A stretch of 64,000 nucleotides of DNA from Alteromonas profundi (GTDB lineage: Bacteria > Pseudomonadota > Gammaproteobacteria > Enterobacterales > Alteromonadaceae). The DNA is taken from positions 1 to 64,000 of the forward strand of contig NZ_JAAAWN010000012.1 in assembly GCF_010500865.1 (NCBI RefSeq), given 5' to 3'. This document shows positions 40,015 through 49,747 of this stretch, one piece after another. The translations under genes were made by a program, and so were the position numbers. Each line of letters begins with the position of its first letter. Position 1 is the stretch's first letter. Below the pieces are notes generated by a model. It worked only from the letters and a program-made list of their open reading frames with translations, did not search any database and had not been told where the DNA came from.

Positions 40015-42126
40015 TTACTCTGCGTCGTCAGACTTTGGCGCAGGCTTTTCAAGAAGCTCTTTAATGCTAAGACGTACACGGTTTTGGCGATCGATTTCCA
40101 TCACCTTCACGTCTACCATTTCACCTTCTTTAAGGTAATCAGAAACCTTATTTACACGCTCATGAGCGATTTGTGAAATGTGAACAAGGCCTTCTTTGCC
40201 AGGTAGTACTTCAACAAAAGCACCGAAATCTACGATACGGGTAATTTTACCGTTGTACGTTTTACCCACTTCGATTTCTGCAGTAACCTGTTCAATCTTG
40301 CTAATGGCAATGTCCGCTTTCGCGCGCTCGGTAGCAAAGATTTTAATGGTACCGTCATCTTCGATTTCGATATTAGTGTCAGACTCTTCAGTAATTTGAC
40401 GGATCATAGCACCGCCTTTACCGATAACGTCGCGTATCTTATCTTGGTCTACTTTCATCGTGTAGATACGTGGCGCGAATTCACTAAGCTCTTCACGGTG
40501 ACCGCCAATCGCTTCGTCCATCACTTTAAGAATATGCAAACGTGCTTCTTTAGCCTGTTTAAGGGCTATTTGCATAATTTCTTTAGTAATACCTTCAATC
40601 TTGATGTCCATTTGAAGTGCAGTAATACCGTCGGTAGTACCTGCTACTTTAAAGTCCATATCGCCAAGGTGATCTTCATCACCTAAGATGTCAGACAGTA
40701 CAACAAAGTTTTCATCGCTCTTAACAAGCCCCATTGCGATACCCGCAACAGACGCCTTAATAGGTACACCAGCGTCCATAAGGGCAAGTGAAGTACCGCA
40801 TACAGAGGCCATAGATGATGAACCGTTAGATTCAGTGATTTCTGATACCACACGTACTACATATGGAAAATCTTCTTCACTTGGCATTACGGCTTGAATA
40901 CCACGCTTCGCGAGACGGCCGTGACCAATTTCACGACGCTTAGGCGAGCCAATCATACCTGTCTCACCCACACAATATGGAGGGAAGTTGTAATGCAACA
41001 TGAAGCGGCTATCGCGACGACCTTGAAGTTCGTCAATCATCTGTGCGTCACGTTCAGTACCTAGCGTAGCTGCAACGATTGCTTGGGTTTCACCACGGGT
41101 GAATACAGCAGAACCGTGAGTACGTGGTAAAATGCCGGTGGCAACGTCTAGCGCACGAATCATCTTAGGATCACGACCGTCGATACGAGGCTCGCCCGCT
41201 AGGATACGTGAACGAACAACATCTGACTCTAATTCGTGAAGCAAGTCTAACACTTCTTTAGGATCTTGTTCTTCGTCTTCACTAACAATGGCATCAAGTG
41301 CTTTTTCTGTTGCTGCGGTTACTGCATCTTTACGCGCTAGCTTGTCAGAAATTTGGTAAGCAGCAATCATTTCTGCTTCAGCAAGAGCCTTAACTTTTTC
41401 TTTAAGGCTGGTATTTTCTGCTTCTGGCGTCCAATCCCATTTGTCGATGTTTACGTTAGACGCAAACTCGTTAACCGCTGTAATAACTGTTTGCAGTTGC
41501 TCGTGACCGTACATTACGGCACCAAGCATCACATCTTCAGATAGAACGTCAGCTTCTGACTCTACCATTAATACCGCACCTTCAGTACCAGCAACAACAA
41601 GATCCAATTCACTAGATTCTTGCTCTTCAGCACGGGTATTTAAAATATACTCGCCATTGCTATAACCCACGCGCGCTGCACCGATAGGACCATTAAATGG
41701 AATACCAGAAATTGCAAGGGCTGCAGAAGTACCAATCATTGAAATAATGTCAGTAGGAATATCTGGGTTTGCCGACATTACTGTAATAACAACTTGTACT
41801 TCGTTTTTGAACCCTTCTGGGAACAATGGACGAATAGGACGGTCGATGAGACGCGCCGTTAGCGTTTCGCCTTCAGAAGGACGACCTTCACGCTTGAAGA
41901 AACCACCAGGGATTTTACCCGCAGCATAGGTTTTTTCTTGATAGTTTACTGTAAGAGGGAAAAAGCTTTGATCTGGCTTGGCTTCTTTCTTACCAACAAC
42001 CGTGACCAACACAGCAGTATCATCCATACTTGCCATGACGGCTGCAGTTGCTTGACGAGCAATTACGCCCGTTTCTAGAGTTACAGTATGCTGACCATAC
42101 TGAAATGATTTAGTAATAGGAGTCAC
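40015..42126 (-). CDS. pnp: Polynucleotide phosphorylase
   Basis: This 3'-5' phosphorolytic exoribonuclease is a core of the RNA degradosome. Its 703 residues contain two RNase PH domains (the second with [23 protein letters not shown]), a KH domain (about 555-615, [15 protein letters not shown]) and a C-terminal S1 domain (about 620-690). Start codon GTG 42126 has AAGGA eight bases upstream. Unlike in most gammaproteobacteria, rpsO is not directly upstream. Confidence 0.96.
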   Translation of the reverse strand: MTPITKSFQYGQHTVTLETGVIARQATAAVMASMDDTAVLVTVVGKKEAKPDQSFFPLTVNYQEKTYAAGKIPGGFFKREGRPSEGETLTARLIDRPIRPLFPEGFKNEVQVVITVMSANPDIPTDIISMIGTSAALAISGIPFNGPIGAARVGYSNGEYILNTRAEEQESSELDLVVAGTEGAVLMVESEADVLSEDVMLGAVMYGHEQLQTVITAVNEFASNVNIDKWDWTPEAENTSLKEKVKALAEAEMIAAYQISDKLARKDAVTAATEKALDAIVSEDEEQDPKEVLDLLHELESDVVRSRILAGEPRIDGRDPKMIRALDVATGILPRTHGSAVFTRGETQAIVAATLGTERDAQMIDELQGRRDSRFMLHYNFPPYCVGETGMIGSPKRREIGHGRLAKRGIQAVMPSEEDFPYVVRVVSEITESNGSSSMASVCGTSLALMDAGVPIKASVAGIAMGLVKSDENFVVLSDILGDEDHLGDMDFKVAGTTDGITALQMDIKIEGITKEIMQIALKQAKEARLHILKVMDEAIGGHREELSEFAPRIYTMKVDQDKIRDVIGKGGAMIRQITEESDTNIEIEDDGTIKIFATERAKADIAISKIEQVTAEIEVGKTYNGKITRIVDFGAFVEVLPGKEGLVHISQIAHERVNKVSDYLKEGEMVDVKVMEIDRQNRVRLSIKELLEKPAPKSDDAE

Positions 42127-42570
42127 TATTTGTCCTTTAATTTCAATCTTTATTTATCGCTTATAATCGCGGCGCATAGTATAGCCATGAACCAGCGCTA
42201 ATACCATTAACAAATTTTTTTGCGCGAATAATTTCGCTTCGCTGCACCGCATTTTTACCTGATCCTTCGATGTTTTTAGAAATCAACACCCAAGGTTAGT
42301 ATACGTGTGCCTTAGGCAATACCGAGCCCTGTAGGTTCAACAAGGTTACTACCACGATTACACTGTAGCGTATATGGGGTAGTTTTGCGTGCAAACAGGG
42401 TATTCAGCGTTCAAATAACCTAATAACGGGATACAAAACTAACCAATTATGCAACGCTGTGTTTTATTACATTTTATAACGGTTAATGCGCCCGTATAAC
42501 ACTATATAAATTGTTCCTGTGAGATCCAATGTTCTATACAAGAATTTTATCGCTTCCTGTGCTCTTAAGA
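42127..42570. other. Gap between pnp and mscS-type gene
   Basis: There is no gene in these 444 bases; in particular rpsO is absent. This must be the pnp leader and promoter region. I did not find an obvious long RNase III-type stem like the one in the E. coli pnp leader. Confidence 0.5.
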
Positions 42571-43500
42571 CTAAAACCCGCTAGATTGCGTTGTAATTGC
42601 CTCAGGTTGGTTTTGCGCCTGTCCCAATGCACTTTGTTGGCTACTTACATCTTCTTTCATCGCCTTGAACCAAAGGCTTAACCAATCTGAACACATTTTA
42701 TGTTCAAGTTCATGGGCTTCAACGGTAGGACAAAAAAGACTGACTTTAACAACCACCTTCGCCAATTCGTTGGTTTTTATTTCAACTTCAGGGTCTATGC
42801 GGATAAAGTCTTGCTCGAGATGACGTTCAATCAACCCCTTGTATCGTTCAGCTACGTCTCTGAAATATTCACAATGAGCCTGTGCCCGCGCGTGGAATGC
42901 GGGCAATAAACTATACGCATTAACCGTAGGTTCGTTAACAATTTCAAAAGAATGTAACTTATACCGACGCAAAAAGTTGAGATTGCGTACCGTTTGGGTA
43001 ACCAGTTGGCTATTAGGTACATACACGTGCTTACCGGTATAATTAAACGTTTCTTTATCTACCTCTAACAGCGCGGTTTTAGCCCAGTCCATTTCAACTA
43101 CTTCGCCGATAACACTGTTCATTTGAATCCAGTCTCCTACCCTAAATGGGCGGGCGCTTAAATAGTAAATGAACCCCATAAAACACTGAATAAACTCTCG
43201 GGTAGCTAACACAATGGCCACCATAAAAGCGGCAATAGAAATAGCTAATTTTTGAATTTCAGTAGACCACACCACCATCAACAAAATGATGATCAGGGCA
43301 TTACCTAACTGCTCCATAATGTTAATTTGGTTGCGTCTATCTTCACCTTTATTCGAGCTACGCATTTTTATTAACCGCAGCAACCCTTTTTTGAAGAAAT
43401 GAAGCACTATCAACAACATTATTGATGCGGCCAACTTATACTCGCTAACGAAGTTTGTTACGTATTGCCACATTAATGTGTAGTCGAACACATTCTCCAT
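42571..43500 (-). CDS. MscS-family mechanosensitive ion channel
   Basis: This is a 309-residue inner-membrane channel protein of the small-conductance mechanosensitive family, expected to release solutes on hypo-osmotic shock. It has three or four N-terminal helices, then the MscS beta domain with ARPFRVGDWIQMNSVIGEVVEMDW and VYVPNSQLVTQTVRN, and a cytoplasmic C-terminal alpha/beta domain. ATG 43500 is used; the codon before it is TTG. The tail is Gln/Ser-rich. It lies downstream of proBA beyond a terminator. Confidence 0.88.
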   Translation of the reverse strand: MENVFDYTLMWQYVTNFVSEYKLAASIMLLIVLHFFKKGLLRLIKMRSSNKGEDRRNQINIMEQLGNALIIILLMVVWSTEIQKLAISIAAFMVAIVLATREFIQCFMGFIYYLSARPFRVGDWIQMNSVIGEVVEMDWAKTALLEVDKETFNYTGKHVYVPNSQLVTQTVRNLNFLRRYKLHSFEIVNEPTVNAYSLLPAFHARAQAHCEYFRDVAERYKGLIERHLEQDFIRIDPEVEIKTNELAKVVVKVSLFCPTVEAHELEHKMCSDWLSLWFKAMKEDVSSQQSALGQAQNQPEAITTQSSGF

Positions 43501-43529
43501 CAAAGCACCCCGGTTAACTCTCTGAAAAT

Positions 43530-43565
43530 AAAAAAAAAGCGCTGTTTAAAAACAGCGCTTTTATT
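43530..43565 (-). terminator. Intrinsic terminator of proBA
   Basis: A 13-bp stem AAAAGCGCTGTTT/AAACAGCGCTTTT has a long T tract on the minus strand, about 60 bases after the proA stop. Confidence 0.9.
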
Positions 43566-43621
43566 ATGAAGCAAGGCACGGTTAGGCACAATGCCGACCA
43601 GTTATACTTTACGTTATTAAC

Positions 43622-44869
43622 TTAGTCGCGAATTTGTCCTTCACCGTTCACCAAGTATTTTTCAGCCGTTAGCGATTCAAGTCCCATTGGACCATAGGCA
43701 TGCAGTTTCGTGGTTGCAATACCAATCTCCGCCCCTAAGCCTAACTGACTACCATCTGAGAAACGAGACGATGCGTTCACCATCACCACACTGGCGTCCA
43801 CGGCGCGCTGGAATAGTTTCGCACTATCGGCATTTTCAGTACAAATAACTTCTGTATGGTTACTTCCAAAATCAGCTATATGATCCACTGCCCCATTGAA
43901 GTCATCCACTACCTTTATGGCAATTTCAAGGCCTAAATATTCCTCACCGTATGCATCATCTGCGATAACATCTGCGTCTTCGAAATACTCGCTACCTTTA
44001 CTGTTAACATGTACGGTCACGTTATGCGCTTTTAATTCTTTCGCCACACTTGGTAAAAAGTCGGCAGCCACTGCTTGGTGCACCACCAGCCCTTCTAGTG
44101 CGTTACACACTCCAGTACGCTGGGTTTTACCATTAAGTAGTAGGGCTAGCGCTTTGTCTAGGTCAGCGTCTTTATCAACATACAAATGGCAAACACCTTT
44201 AAAGTGCTGAATAACCGGTACTTTCGCATTATCGGTTACGTAATTTATTAGCCCTTCACCGCCGCGAGGTATAATCACGTCAATATAATCACGCTGTTCC
44301 ATTAACTCTTGCATAAGCGCACGGTCAGGATTAGGTACCACAGTAACCAATGCCTTAGGCAAGTCGTGCTGTTCAAGCACGTTCTGCATTAACTCTGCAA
44401 TGGCTAAACTTGTGTCTAACGCTTCTTTACCACCACGTAAAATAACCGCATTTCCCGACTTAAAGCACAGCGCGCCTGCATCTGCTGTTACGTTAGGACG
44501 TGCTTCGTAAATCATGCAAACAACGCCTAGCGGAATACGCATTTTTTTAATCTCAATGCCATTAGGGCGCGTGCCAATCACCCTTTCTTTACCTACTGGA
44601 TCATCAAGGTCTACAATAACTTCAATGCCTTCGGCCATGGACTCTATGCGCGCATCATCTAAAATTAAGCGGTCTATCATGGCATCATCTAAATTATTTT
44701 CTTTCGCTCGAGCCACTTCTTTTTCATTAACCGACTTAATTTTGTCTTTATTAGCACGGATAGCGGCAGCCATATCCTTCAATACGGCATTTTTTTTCGC
44801 TTCATCTAAAATAGCTAATGTTTGAGCAGCCTTTTTAGCCTGCTGTGCTAATTCTGTAATAATACTCAT
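43622..44869 (-). CDS. proA: Glutamate-5-semialdehyde dehydrogenase
   Basis: This is the second enzyme of proline synthesis, reducing glutamyl-5-phosphate to the semialdehyde with NADPH. Its 415 residues have the family start AQQAKKAAQTLAILDEAKKN. The catalytic cysteine is in GKTQRTGVCNALEG. Its ATG overlaps the proB stop by four bases (ATGA), so it is translationally coupled to proB. It lacks the ProB fusion seen in plants. Confidence 0.96.
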   Translation of the reverse strand: MSIITELAQQAKKAAQTLAILDEAKKNAVLKDMAAAIRANKDKIKSVNEKEVARAKENNLDDAMIDRLILDDARIESMAEGIEVIVDLDDPVGKERVIGTRPNGIEIKKMRIPLGVVCMIYEARPNVTADAGALCFKSGNAVILRGGKEALDTSLAIAELMQNVLEQHDLPKALVTVVPNPDRALMQELMEQRDYIDVIIPRGGEGLINYVTDNAKVPVIQHFKGVCHLYVDKDADLDKALALLLNGKTQRTGVCNALEGLVVHQAVAADFLPSVAKELKAHNVTVHVNSKGSEYFEDADVIADDAYGEEYLGLEIAIKVVDDFNGAVDHIADFGSNHTEVICTENADSAKLFQRAVDASVVMVNASSRFSDGSQLGLGAEIGIATTKLHAYGPMGLESLTAEKYLVNGEGQIRD

Positions 44870-45975
44870 TCTTTCTCCAAATTTGCTACGTGCTGATCAG
44901 AAATGATAGGGCCAGTTTTTTCTTCGAATTCACTGGCGAATTCGTCATTATCCTGATTAGCAATAAAATTAAGTAAACAACTGCTGTAATTCGATTTTGC
45001 TTTAACCAACTTGGTTCCATCTTCTTTACGAACCAATATGGTGTCACCCACAGAGAATTCACCCTTTACATCGATGATTTCACTACTGGTAAGTTGTTCA
45101 CTGTCACGTTCGAGTGATTCATCAAAGTCACCTTCAACGATAACTTCACCTTGCGCGTTTGATGTATGGCGCATCCAATGCACGTTCTCTAGCATTGGTT
45201 TATCGTACGGGCTGAAATGAGTACCTGGGTTTTCTCCTTTCAACAACATATTAAACGATAACTCAGTAAAGCCATTAATAATGTATGTATCGATACCATG
45301 AGATACGGCTTTTTCCGCGGCCTCAATTTTGGTACGCATTCCGCCAGTACCTACGCCACCTTTTGCCGCGCCTCCAGCCATTGCATAAATGCTCTCATCT
45401 ATCGTATCTACGCGCTTCAATAGTTTCGCATCATCATGATCATGCGGGTTTTTATCATATAAGCCGTCAATATCTGAACAGATGATAAGCGCATCCGCGT
45501 CGGCCGCTGCGGCTACCATAGCAGACAAATTGTCGTTATCGCCTACTTTAAGCTTATCGGTCGTCACAGTATCGTTTTCGTTAACGATAGGGAGAATATT
45601 ATGGTCAAGCAAACTAAAAATAGTTTCTCTGATACTTACATAACGTTCTCTATCACGTAAATCCGCGTGAGTTAACAACATCTGTGCCGAGGGAAAGTCA
45701 AACAACTTATCCCACGTAGATATCATTTCGGTTTGGCCCGCGGCAGCCATTGCCTTTTTAACCGCGATATTCGACTTTTCTTGGTCTGGGAACATGTGCG
45801 CACCAGCGGCGACAGACCCAGAAGATACTAAAACCACCTGAGTACCGGCAGCTCTACAACGAACAATGAACTGGGCGATGCTCAACAAGTAGTGGCTACT
45901 GCACCCCTGTTGATTCGGCGCAATTAATGCACTGCCTACTTTAATGACTACGCGTTTCCAATTCGGATGACTCAT
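44866..45975 (-). CDS. proB: Glutamate 5-kinase
   Basis: This is the first and proline-feedback-controlled enzyme of proline synthesis. From ATG 45975 (MSHPNWKRVVIKVGSAL) it has 369 residues. The amino-acid kinase domain covers about 1-260, with VSSGSVAAGAHMF and NENDTVTTDKLKVGDND. A C-terminal PUA domain covers about 275-360. A GTG five codons upstream could also start it, and the ribosome site is not decisive. A heavily structured leader lies 80-320 bases upstream. Confidence 0.95.
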   Translation of the reverse strand: MSHPNWKRVVIKVGSALIAPNQQGCSSHYLLSIAQFIVRCRAAGTQVVLVSSGSVAAGAHMFPDQEKSNIAVKKAMAAAGQTEMISTWDKLFDFPSAQMLLTHADLRDRERYVSIRETIFSLLDHNILPIVNENDTVTTDKLKVGDNDNLSAMVAAAADADALIICSDIDGLYDKNPHDHDDAKLLKRVDTIDESIYAMAGGAAKGGVGTGGMRTKIEAAEKAVSHGIDTYIINGFTELSFNMLLKGENPGTHFSPYDKPMLENVHWMRHTSNAQGEVIVEGDFDESLERDSEQLTSSEIIDVKGEFSVGDTILVRKEDGTKLVKAKSNYSSCLLNFIANQDNDEFASEFEEKTGPIISDQHVANLEKE

Positions 45976-46059
45976 AATATTTACTTTCACCTTAAGCTTG
46001 TTTAACTGCTAATTCACTGTTGGTTTCTAAAGAAAGTGCTTGTGCTGCCTATACACAAT

Positions 46060-46290
46060 GGGAAAACCCCTTAACACTTACAAAAGGGGCGCACAATCAC
46101 GCGCACCCCTTTGAAAACTTTTACTAACGCTTTACGTCCTAAGCACTACGGTGCTGACGCTACGTGGCGCGCTTATGCCACGTGTAACAGACATATAAAC
46201 CAAACAGTACCTTCGCAGCACCGCGAATAGCTTGCGGCAACTGCCTTGCAATGAATGCCCAATTTATACGGGCATACCACTACAAGTGGA
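46060..46290 (-). promoter_or_regulatory. Candidate structured leader RNA upstream of proB
   Basis: On the minus strand this stretch forms a succession of short stems: 46277-46289, 46255-46275 (ATGCCC/GGGCAT), 46232-46251, 46212-46227, 46162-46183 (ACGTGGC/GCCACGT), 46142-46155 and the long stem 46081-46113 with a T4 run. A last GGG/CCC hairpin is at 46060-46070. A 20-codon opening (46194 to 46132) runs through two of the stems and stops before the terminator-like stem, as a leader peptide would. It is not rich in proline codons and its ribosome site is weak. It may be a proBA attenuator, riboswitch-like leader or separate small RNA; no known class was recognised. Confidence 0.45.
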
Positions 46291-47627
46291 TTAAAAATGG
46301 CTAAAACGCCAACTCCTGTACTATGATTTTCACTCTATCCATTTTTAGTCTATCTATTTTCGTTTTGCCGAAGATGCTCGAAAAACGCCATTATTTAAAC
46401 ATCGGTTACTATTTATTAATAAGGCCAACAAAAAACTACCCTACTAGCGAAAAGCCCGTATATATTAAATTGAGCAAAAATGATTAGAGCTCTAATAATA
46501 TATAGCGTTGTAAGAAAATTTCAAGCTCGATTTTTATACAACACGAACAAATATAACGTCTTAACCGAAAAGTGAATCAAATAGTTTCACGGACAATAGG
46601 TAACTCAAATAACCATTTTTAGCTATATTTATCAACATATTACCAAATTATACCCAGCATTGTGAAACACACCCACTTGCCTCGCTAGCGCCTATTTCAG
46701 CGACCTAATAGCATCAGCACTATCATTTATTATTAAAGTTTCATTAGGCGAGTATTTGAACAAATTAACCTTAAGGGAAAGCCTTTACCGCTTGACTGTC
46801 ATTAAACCGCGAGCACAAAAAGCTACGTCTCTAGACAGCGTTAGATTGCGCGATTTTTATCCATACCCCCCCATTTTTATACTTAATTATAATTTCGGGT
46901 GAAGGTAATCTTTATCGTTGAAACTTTCCTTATTACTTATAAATGCTGTGGTTTATTTTAGTTGTGTAGTTAGCTAAGCATAGTCTCTGGAGTGCGATCA
47001 CCTAGCTTGTTTAGTGAAAGGTGTTCATGGCACTACCGATTCTGAAATCAACATAGATATGCATTAGCTTATGATAAGGGTGTTAACATAAAGATAGCCG
47101 GTTGCGGTTTAAGGTATAAAGCGTATTTAATAAATCCAAGGTGAATAATAAATCTAATGTGAAACACCCCTTACCTATCGTAAAACTAAAAAGCGAATTA
47201 ACCCAACCTAAAACATTAGACGTTAGTATTAACCCTTAAAATGGTTACTAATCAATCACTTTTGAAATTTTCACGCAGTGAAGCAAATATTTCAAACTTT
47301 CGGTAAATATGAAACAGTGGCGGCAATTGGATAACCTCCAACCACCTAAGATGTTTTCCCCCTCGTCTACATCAAGTATCTACCACGCTCCTTAACAAAC
47401 TTGATATACCGCTATAAATCAACAAGTTAAGGAATTTTAGCTAGGTATGCGTTTGGTCAACGTTAAAAACGTTTTATTCATTGTGATACGGTACATAAAT
47501 TGAATGTATAGCGAGTAAGCTTTTCTGTATCTAACGAAATATGCTGGCACTACGCAAACACCAGCACAGTTACATTTTTCTTAACGTTAGTTTTACAGCG
47601 ATTTTTTGCGGTAGTTTAGGAGGACTT
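46291..47627. other. Gene-free AT-rich region
   Basis: This is about 1.3 kb with no credible coding sequence on either strand. It holds a perfect 14-base palindrome ATTAGAGCTCTAAT at 46483-46496 and a run of seven C near 46865. The two 6-base palindromes AACGTT at 47460-47474 are spaced by three A. The right end should carry the promoter and leader of the next gene. There is no transposase, tRNA or repeat array. Confidence 0.55.
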
Positions 47628-48179
47628 ATGAATAAGTCAGACAATGAAAACCTCAGAGCGAAGATAGCACCGACAGATCAAGTGCAAGTCGCAGCAATAT
47701 TTGATGACAAGCATCAAGCTGAGACTACTATGCAGCAATTGACGAAATCTACTGAGGTTGACAGTAGCCAGGTAGCGCTAATTGATGCCAGTGACAGTAA
47801 GTTAAGTGAAAAATTAGAAAGAGAAAGCAAAGCCATTGGCAAATCTCTATGGAATTCCCATTTAGTCCTCGGCGGCGTTGGGCTACTAATTGGCCTAATA
47901 GCAGCATTCTTGCTTGTAGAGTTTGGCCCTGCACTTACCCAACAAAATCCGTTGTTTACGTATATAGCGCTTATCAGCCCCGGCATCTTCACAGGGCTAT
48001 TTGTCGCGGGTCTTGCTGGGCTACGCCCAGACAGGTCGGAGATTGTGCAGACGGTGCGCCATGCTGTTAGGCGAAACAAGGTGGCGATAGTGGTCAATTT
48101 GAAAAAATCACAATCAGTATCTGATATTGCCGAATTTTTAAATCATCGCGCGAAAACGGTGGTTGAAGCGGTAAGGTAA
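47628..48179 (+). CDS. Two-helix membrane protein of unknown function
   Basis: This 183-residue protein starts at ATG 47628 behind a near-perfect Shine-Dalgarno (TTAGGAGGA); the longer opening upstream is rejected. The N-terminal domain (about 20-70, VQVAAIFDDKHQAETTMQQL) has an alternating strand-helix pattern. Two hydrophobic helices follow (about 80-100 and 110-132). The C-terminal domain (KVAIVVNLKKSQSVSDIAEFL) repeats the same strand-helix style. The layout resembles small stress-type proteins with ferredoxin-like domains around a membrane hairpin; no family is assigned. Confidence 0.7.
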   Translation: MNKSDNENLRAKIAPTDQVQVAAIFDDKHQAETTMQQLTKSTEVDSSQVALIDASDSKLSEKLERESKAIGKSLWNSHLVLGGVGLLIGLIAAFLLVEFGPALTQQNPLFTYIALISPGIFTGLFVAGLAGLRPDRSEIVQTVRHAVRRNKVAIVVNLKKSQSVSDIAEFLNHRAKTVVEAVR

Positions 48180-48281
48180 TTGAGAGGCGCCTCGCCCTCT
48201 CCACCCCTAGGCGGTCTGCGCGATAAAAAAATCGCGTTAAAAAATAAAGTAGCGTTGTAAAGCTGTGCAACGGAAACTAGT

Positions 48282-48307
48282 AAAAAAAAAGGGCTAATGC
48301 CCTTTTA
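48282..48307. terminator. Bidirectional terminator
   Basis: An AAAGGGC/GCCCTTT stem with loop TAAT and A/T flanks separates the convergent membrane-protein and SDR genes. Confidence 0.8.
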
Positions 48308-48336
48308 TTCTTTTATTGCGTGGATTGCGTAGCAGA

Positions 48337-49026
48337 TTACCAACCTATCTCTTTACGCTCACGAAAGAATTTTCCATTAGGGCCATTTGCATCATGAGTA
48401 GCAAGCCATATAGCGGTATCTGCACCTTCTTTAGGCGATGTGGGCGCATCTGAGCCTCCCATGCGGGTGTGTACCCAACCTGGGCAGGCTGCGTTAATCG
48501 TTACATCTACATCTTTTGGGATAGTATTTGCTAAATTAACGGTAAGCGCATTTAACGCAGCTTTGCTTACAGCATAGGCGGTCGGCCCTTCCATACCCTG
48601 GTGAAAACTTCCCCACCCTGAGGACATATTAACTACCCTGCCATAGCCGCGCTCTATCATACTCGGTAAGGCCTGCTGTATTAGGGTGAAAGGGGCAAAA
48701 GTATTCACTTGCAGGGAGCGAGTTAAACTCATGGTATTTAGTGATTGCCACTTAGTATCGTCTAGTTCACCTGCATTATTAATAAGTACGTCAATAGGGC
48801 CGTAAACTGCTTCTGCGCGTACATAAGGGTCGATAATACCCTGTTCGTTGTTTAACGGCATTTCAACAACATGTACATCACCGCCCACAATATCTTTTTT
48901 CGCCGCTTCACCTTTCTCTTCTTCTCTACAGGCAAGCAGTACCTTATACCCCTTTTGCGCAAAAGCGCGCACAATTTCTAAACCGATCCCACGATTCCCG
49001 CCTGTCACCATGACATTTTTCGTCAT
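48337..49026 (-). CDS. Short-chain dehydrogenase/reductase
   Basis: This is a 229-residue SDR oxidoreductase of unknown substrate. The cofactor loop is GGNRGIGLEIV. The NNAG motif, the catalytic Ser in NMSSGWGS and YAVSK are all present. CPGWVHTRMGG follows, typical of carbonyl-reductase-like SDRs. It lies 12 bases downstream of the DUF2878 gene on the same strand, so the two are probably an operon. It is only distantly similar to the SDR at 19.5 kb. Confidence 0.82.
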   Translation of the reverse strand: MTKNVMVTGGNRGIGLEIVRAFAQKGYKVLLACREEEKGEAAKKDIVGGDVHVVEMPLNNEQGIIDPYVRAEAVYGPIDVLINNAGELDDTKWQSLNTMSLTRSLQVNTFAPFTLIQQALPSMIERGYGRVVNMSSGWGSFHQGMEGPTAYAVSKAALNALTVNLANTIPKDVDVTINAACPGWVHTRMGGSDAPTSPKEGADTAIWLATHDANGPNGKFFRERKEIGW

Positions 49027-49038
49027 ACTTCTTCTCCT

Positions 49039-49572
49039 TTACGTGTTTGCAGGTTGAATGAGCGCGCTTAGCCTTGCAGAAAGCATAAAACATACAGGTA
49101 GAATTACCGCCCATATCGCGCATAGTACAATATAGGTAGTGGTAACAGGATAGCCCAGATCAACTGCGCCCAACTTTGCCCCCGCAATGTAGCTTAAGGG
49201 GGCAAATAAACCGCCAGCCAGAGCCGCAATGGGTAGCGAACCTCTTAGACTGGCTAAACTGTGGGTTAGTGTTGCTGCAAATGCCCCCCATAAAAGAACG
49301 AGCCAAAAGGGGATGAACCATTGCCCCATACTGCTATCAGCCACTACCGCCTTGCTAAATATGAAAATCCCACTCATAGTTAATAGAGAGTCGATACAAA
49401 AACCTATTGCCATTATCGTAATCATCAACAATCCGTCTTCTCGTCGTGTTGGCGTTAACAATAGCCAGAGGGCAAATAACCCAATAACCACAACTATTGC
49501 ACTAGACTGAAAGAGGATGACGAGCCACCAGATGGTTTGAAACCAGATGAAATTGAAAATGTTTAACTGCAT
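49039..49572 (-). CDS. DUF2878 membrane protein
   Basis: This inner-membrane protein has about 177 residues, with five or six helices. The start MQLNIFNFIWFQTIWWLVIL, the GFCIDSLLTMSGI segment and a PFWLVLLWGAFAATL helix match the DUF2878 family. ATG 49572 is chosen by family resemblance; ATG 49584, four codons upstream, is also possible. DUF2878 genes often accompany membrane-lipid modification and light- or oxidation-stress genes, which fits the adjacent SDR but proves nothing. Confidence 0.75.
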   Translation of the reverse strand: MQLNIFNFIWFQTIWWLVILFQSSAIVVVIGLFALWLLLTPTRREDGLLMITIMAIGFCIDSLLTMSGIFIFSKAVVADSSMGQWFIPFWLVLLWGAFAATLTHSLASLRGSLPIAALAGGLFAPLSYIAGAKLGAVDLGYPVTTTYIVLCAIWAVILPVCFMLSARLSALIQPANT

Positions 49573-49747
49573 TTTTCTCGCCATTAGTACTCTCGCATCG
49601 ACGTTCGCTCTCAAGCGCGTTGGTAAAAGTTAATACGTTAATGCCTTTTTCATAGTTCATACCTGCTTTTAATCATACTAATAAACGAAAACCGCACTTT
49701 ACCAGTACCAATTGTGTATCTAATAGCAAGCAAAGGATGTGTGAAAG

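Noticed and set aside
46132..46194. Proline attenuator leader peptide before proB
   Set aside because: The 20-codon frame has only one proline codon and a weak ribosome site; it is kept only as part of the structured-leader finding.
46291..47627. Hidden CRISPR array, tRNA cluster or transposon in the gene-free block
   Set aside because: No regularly spaced repeats, cloverleaf motifs or terminal repeats with a transposase frame were found by eye.
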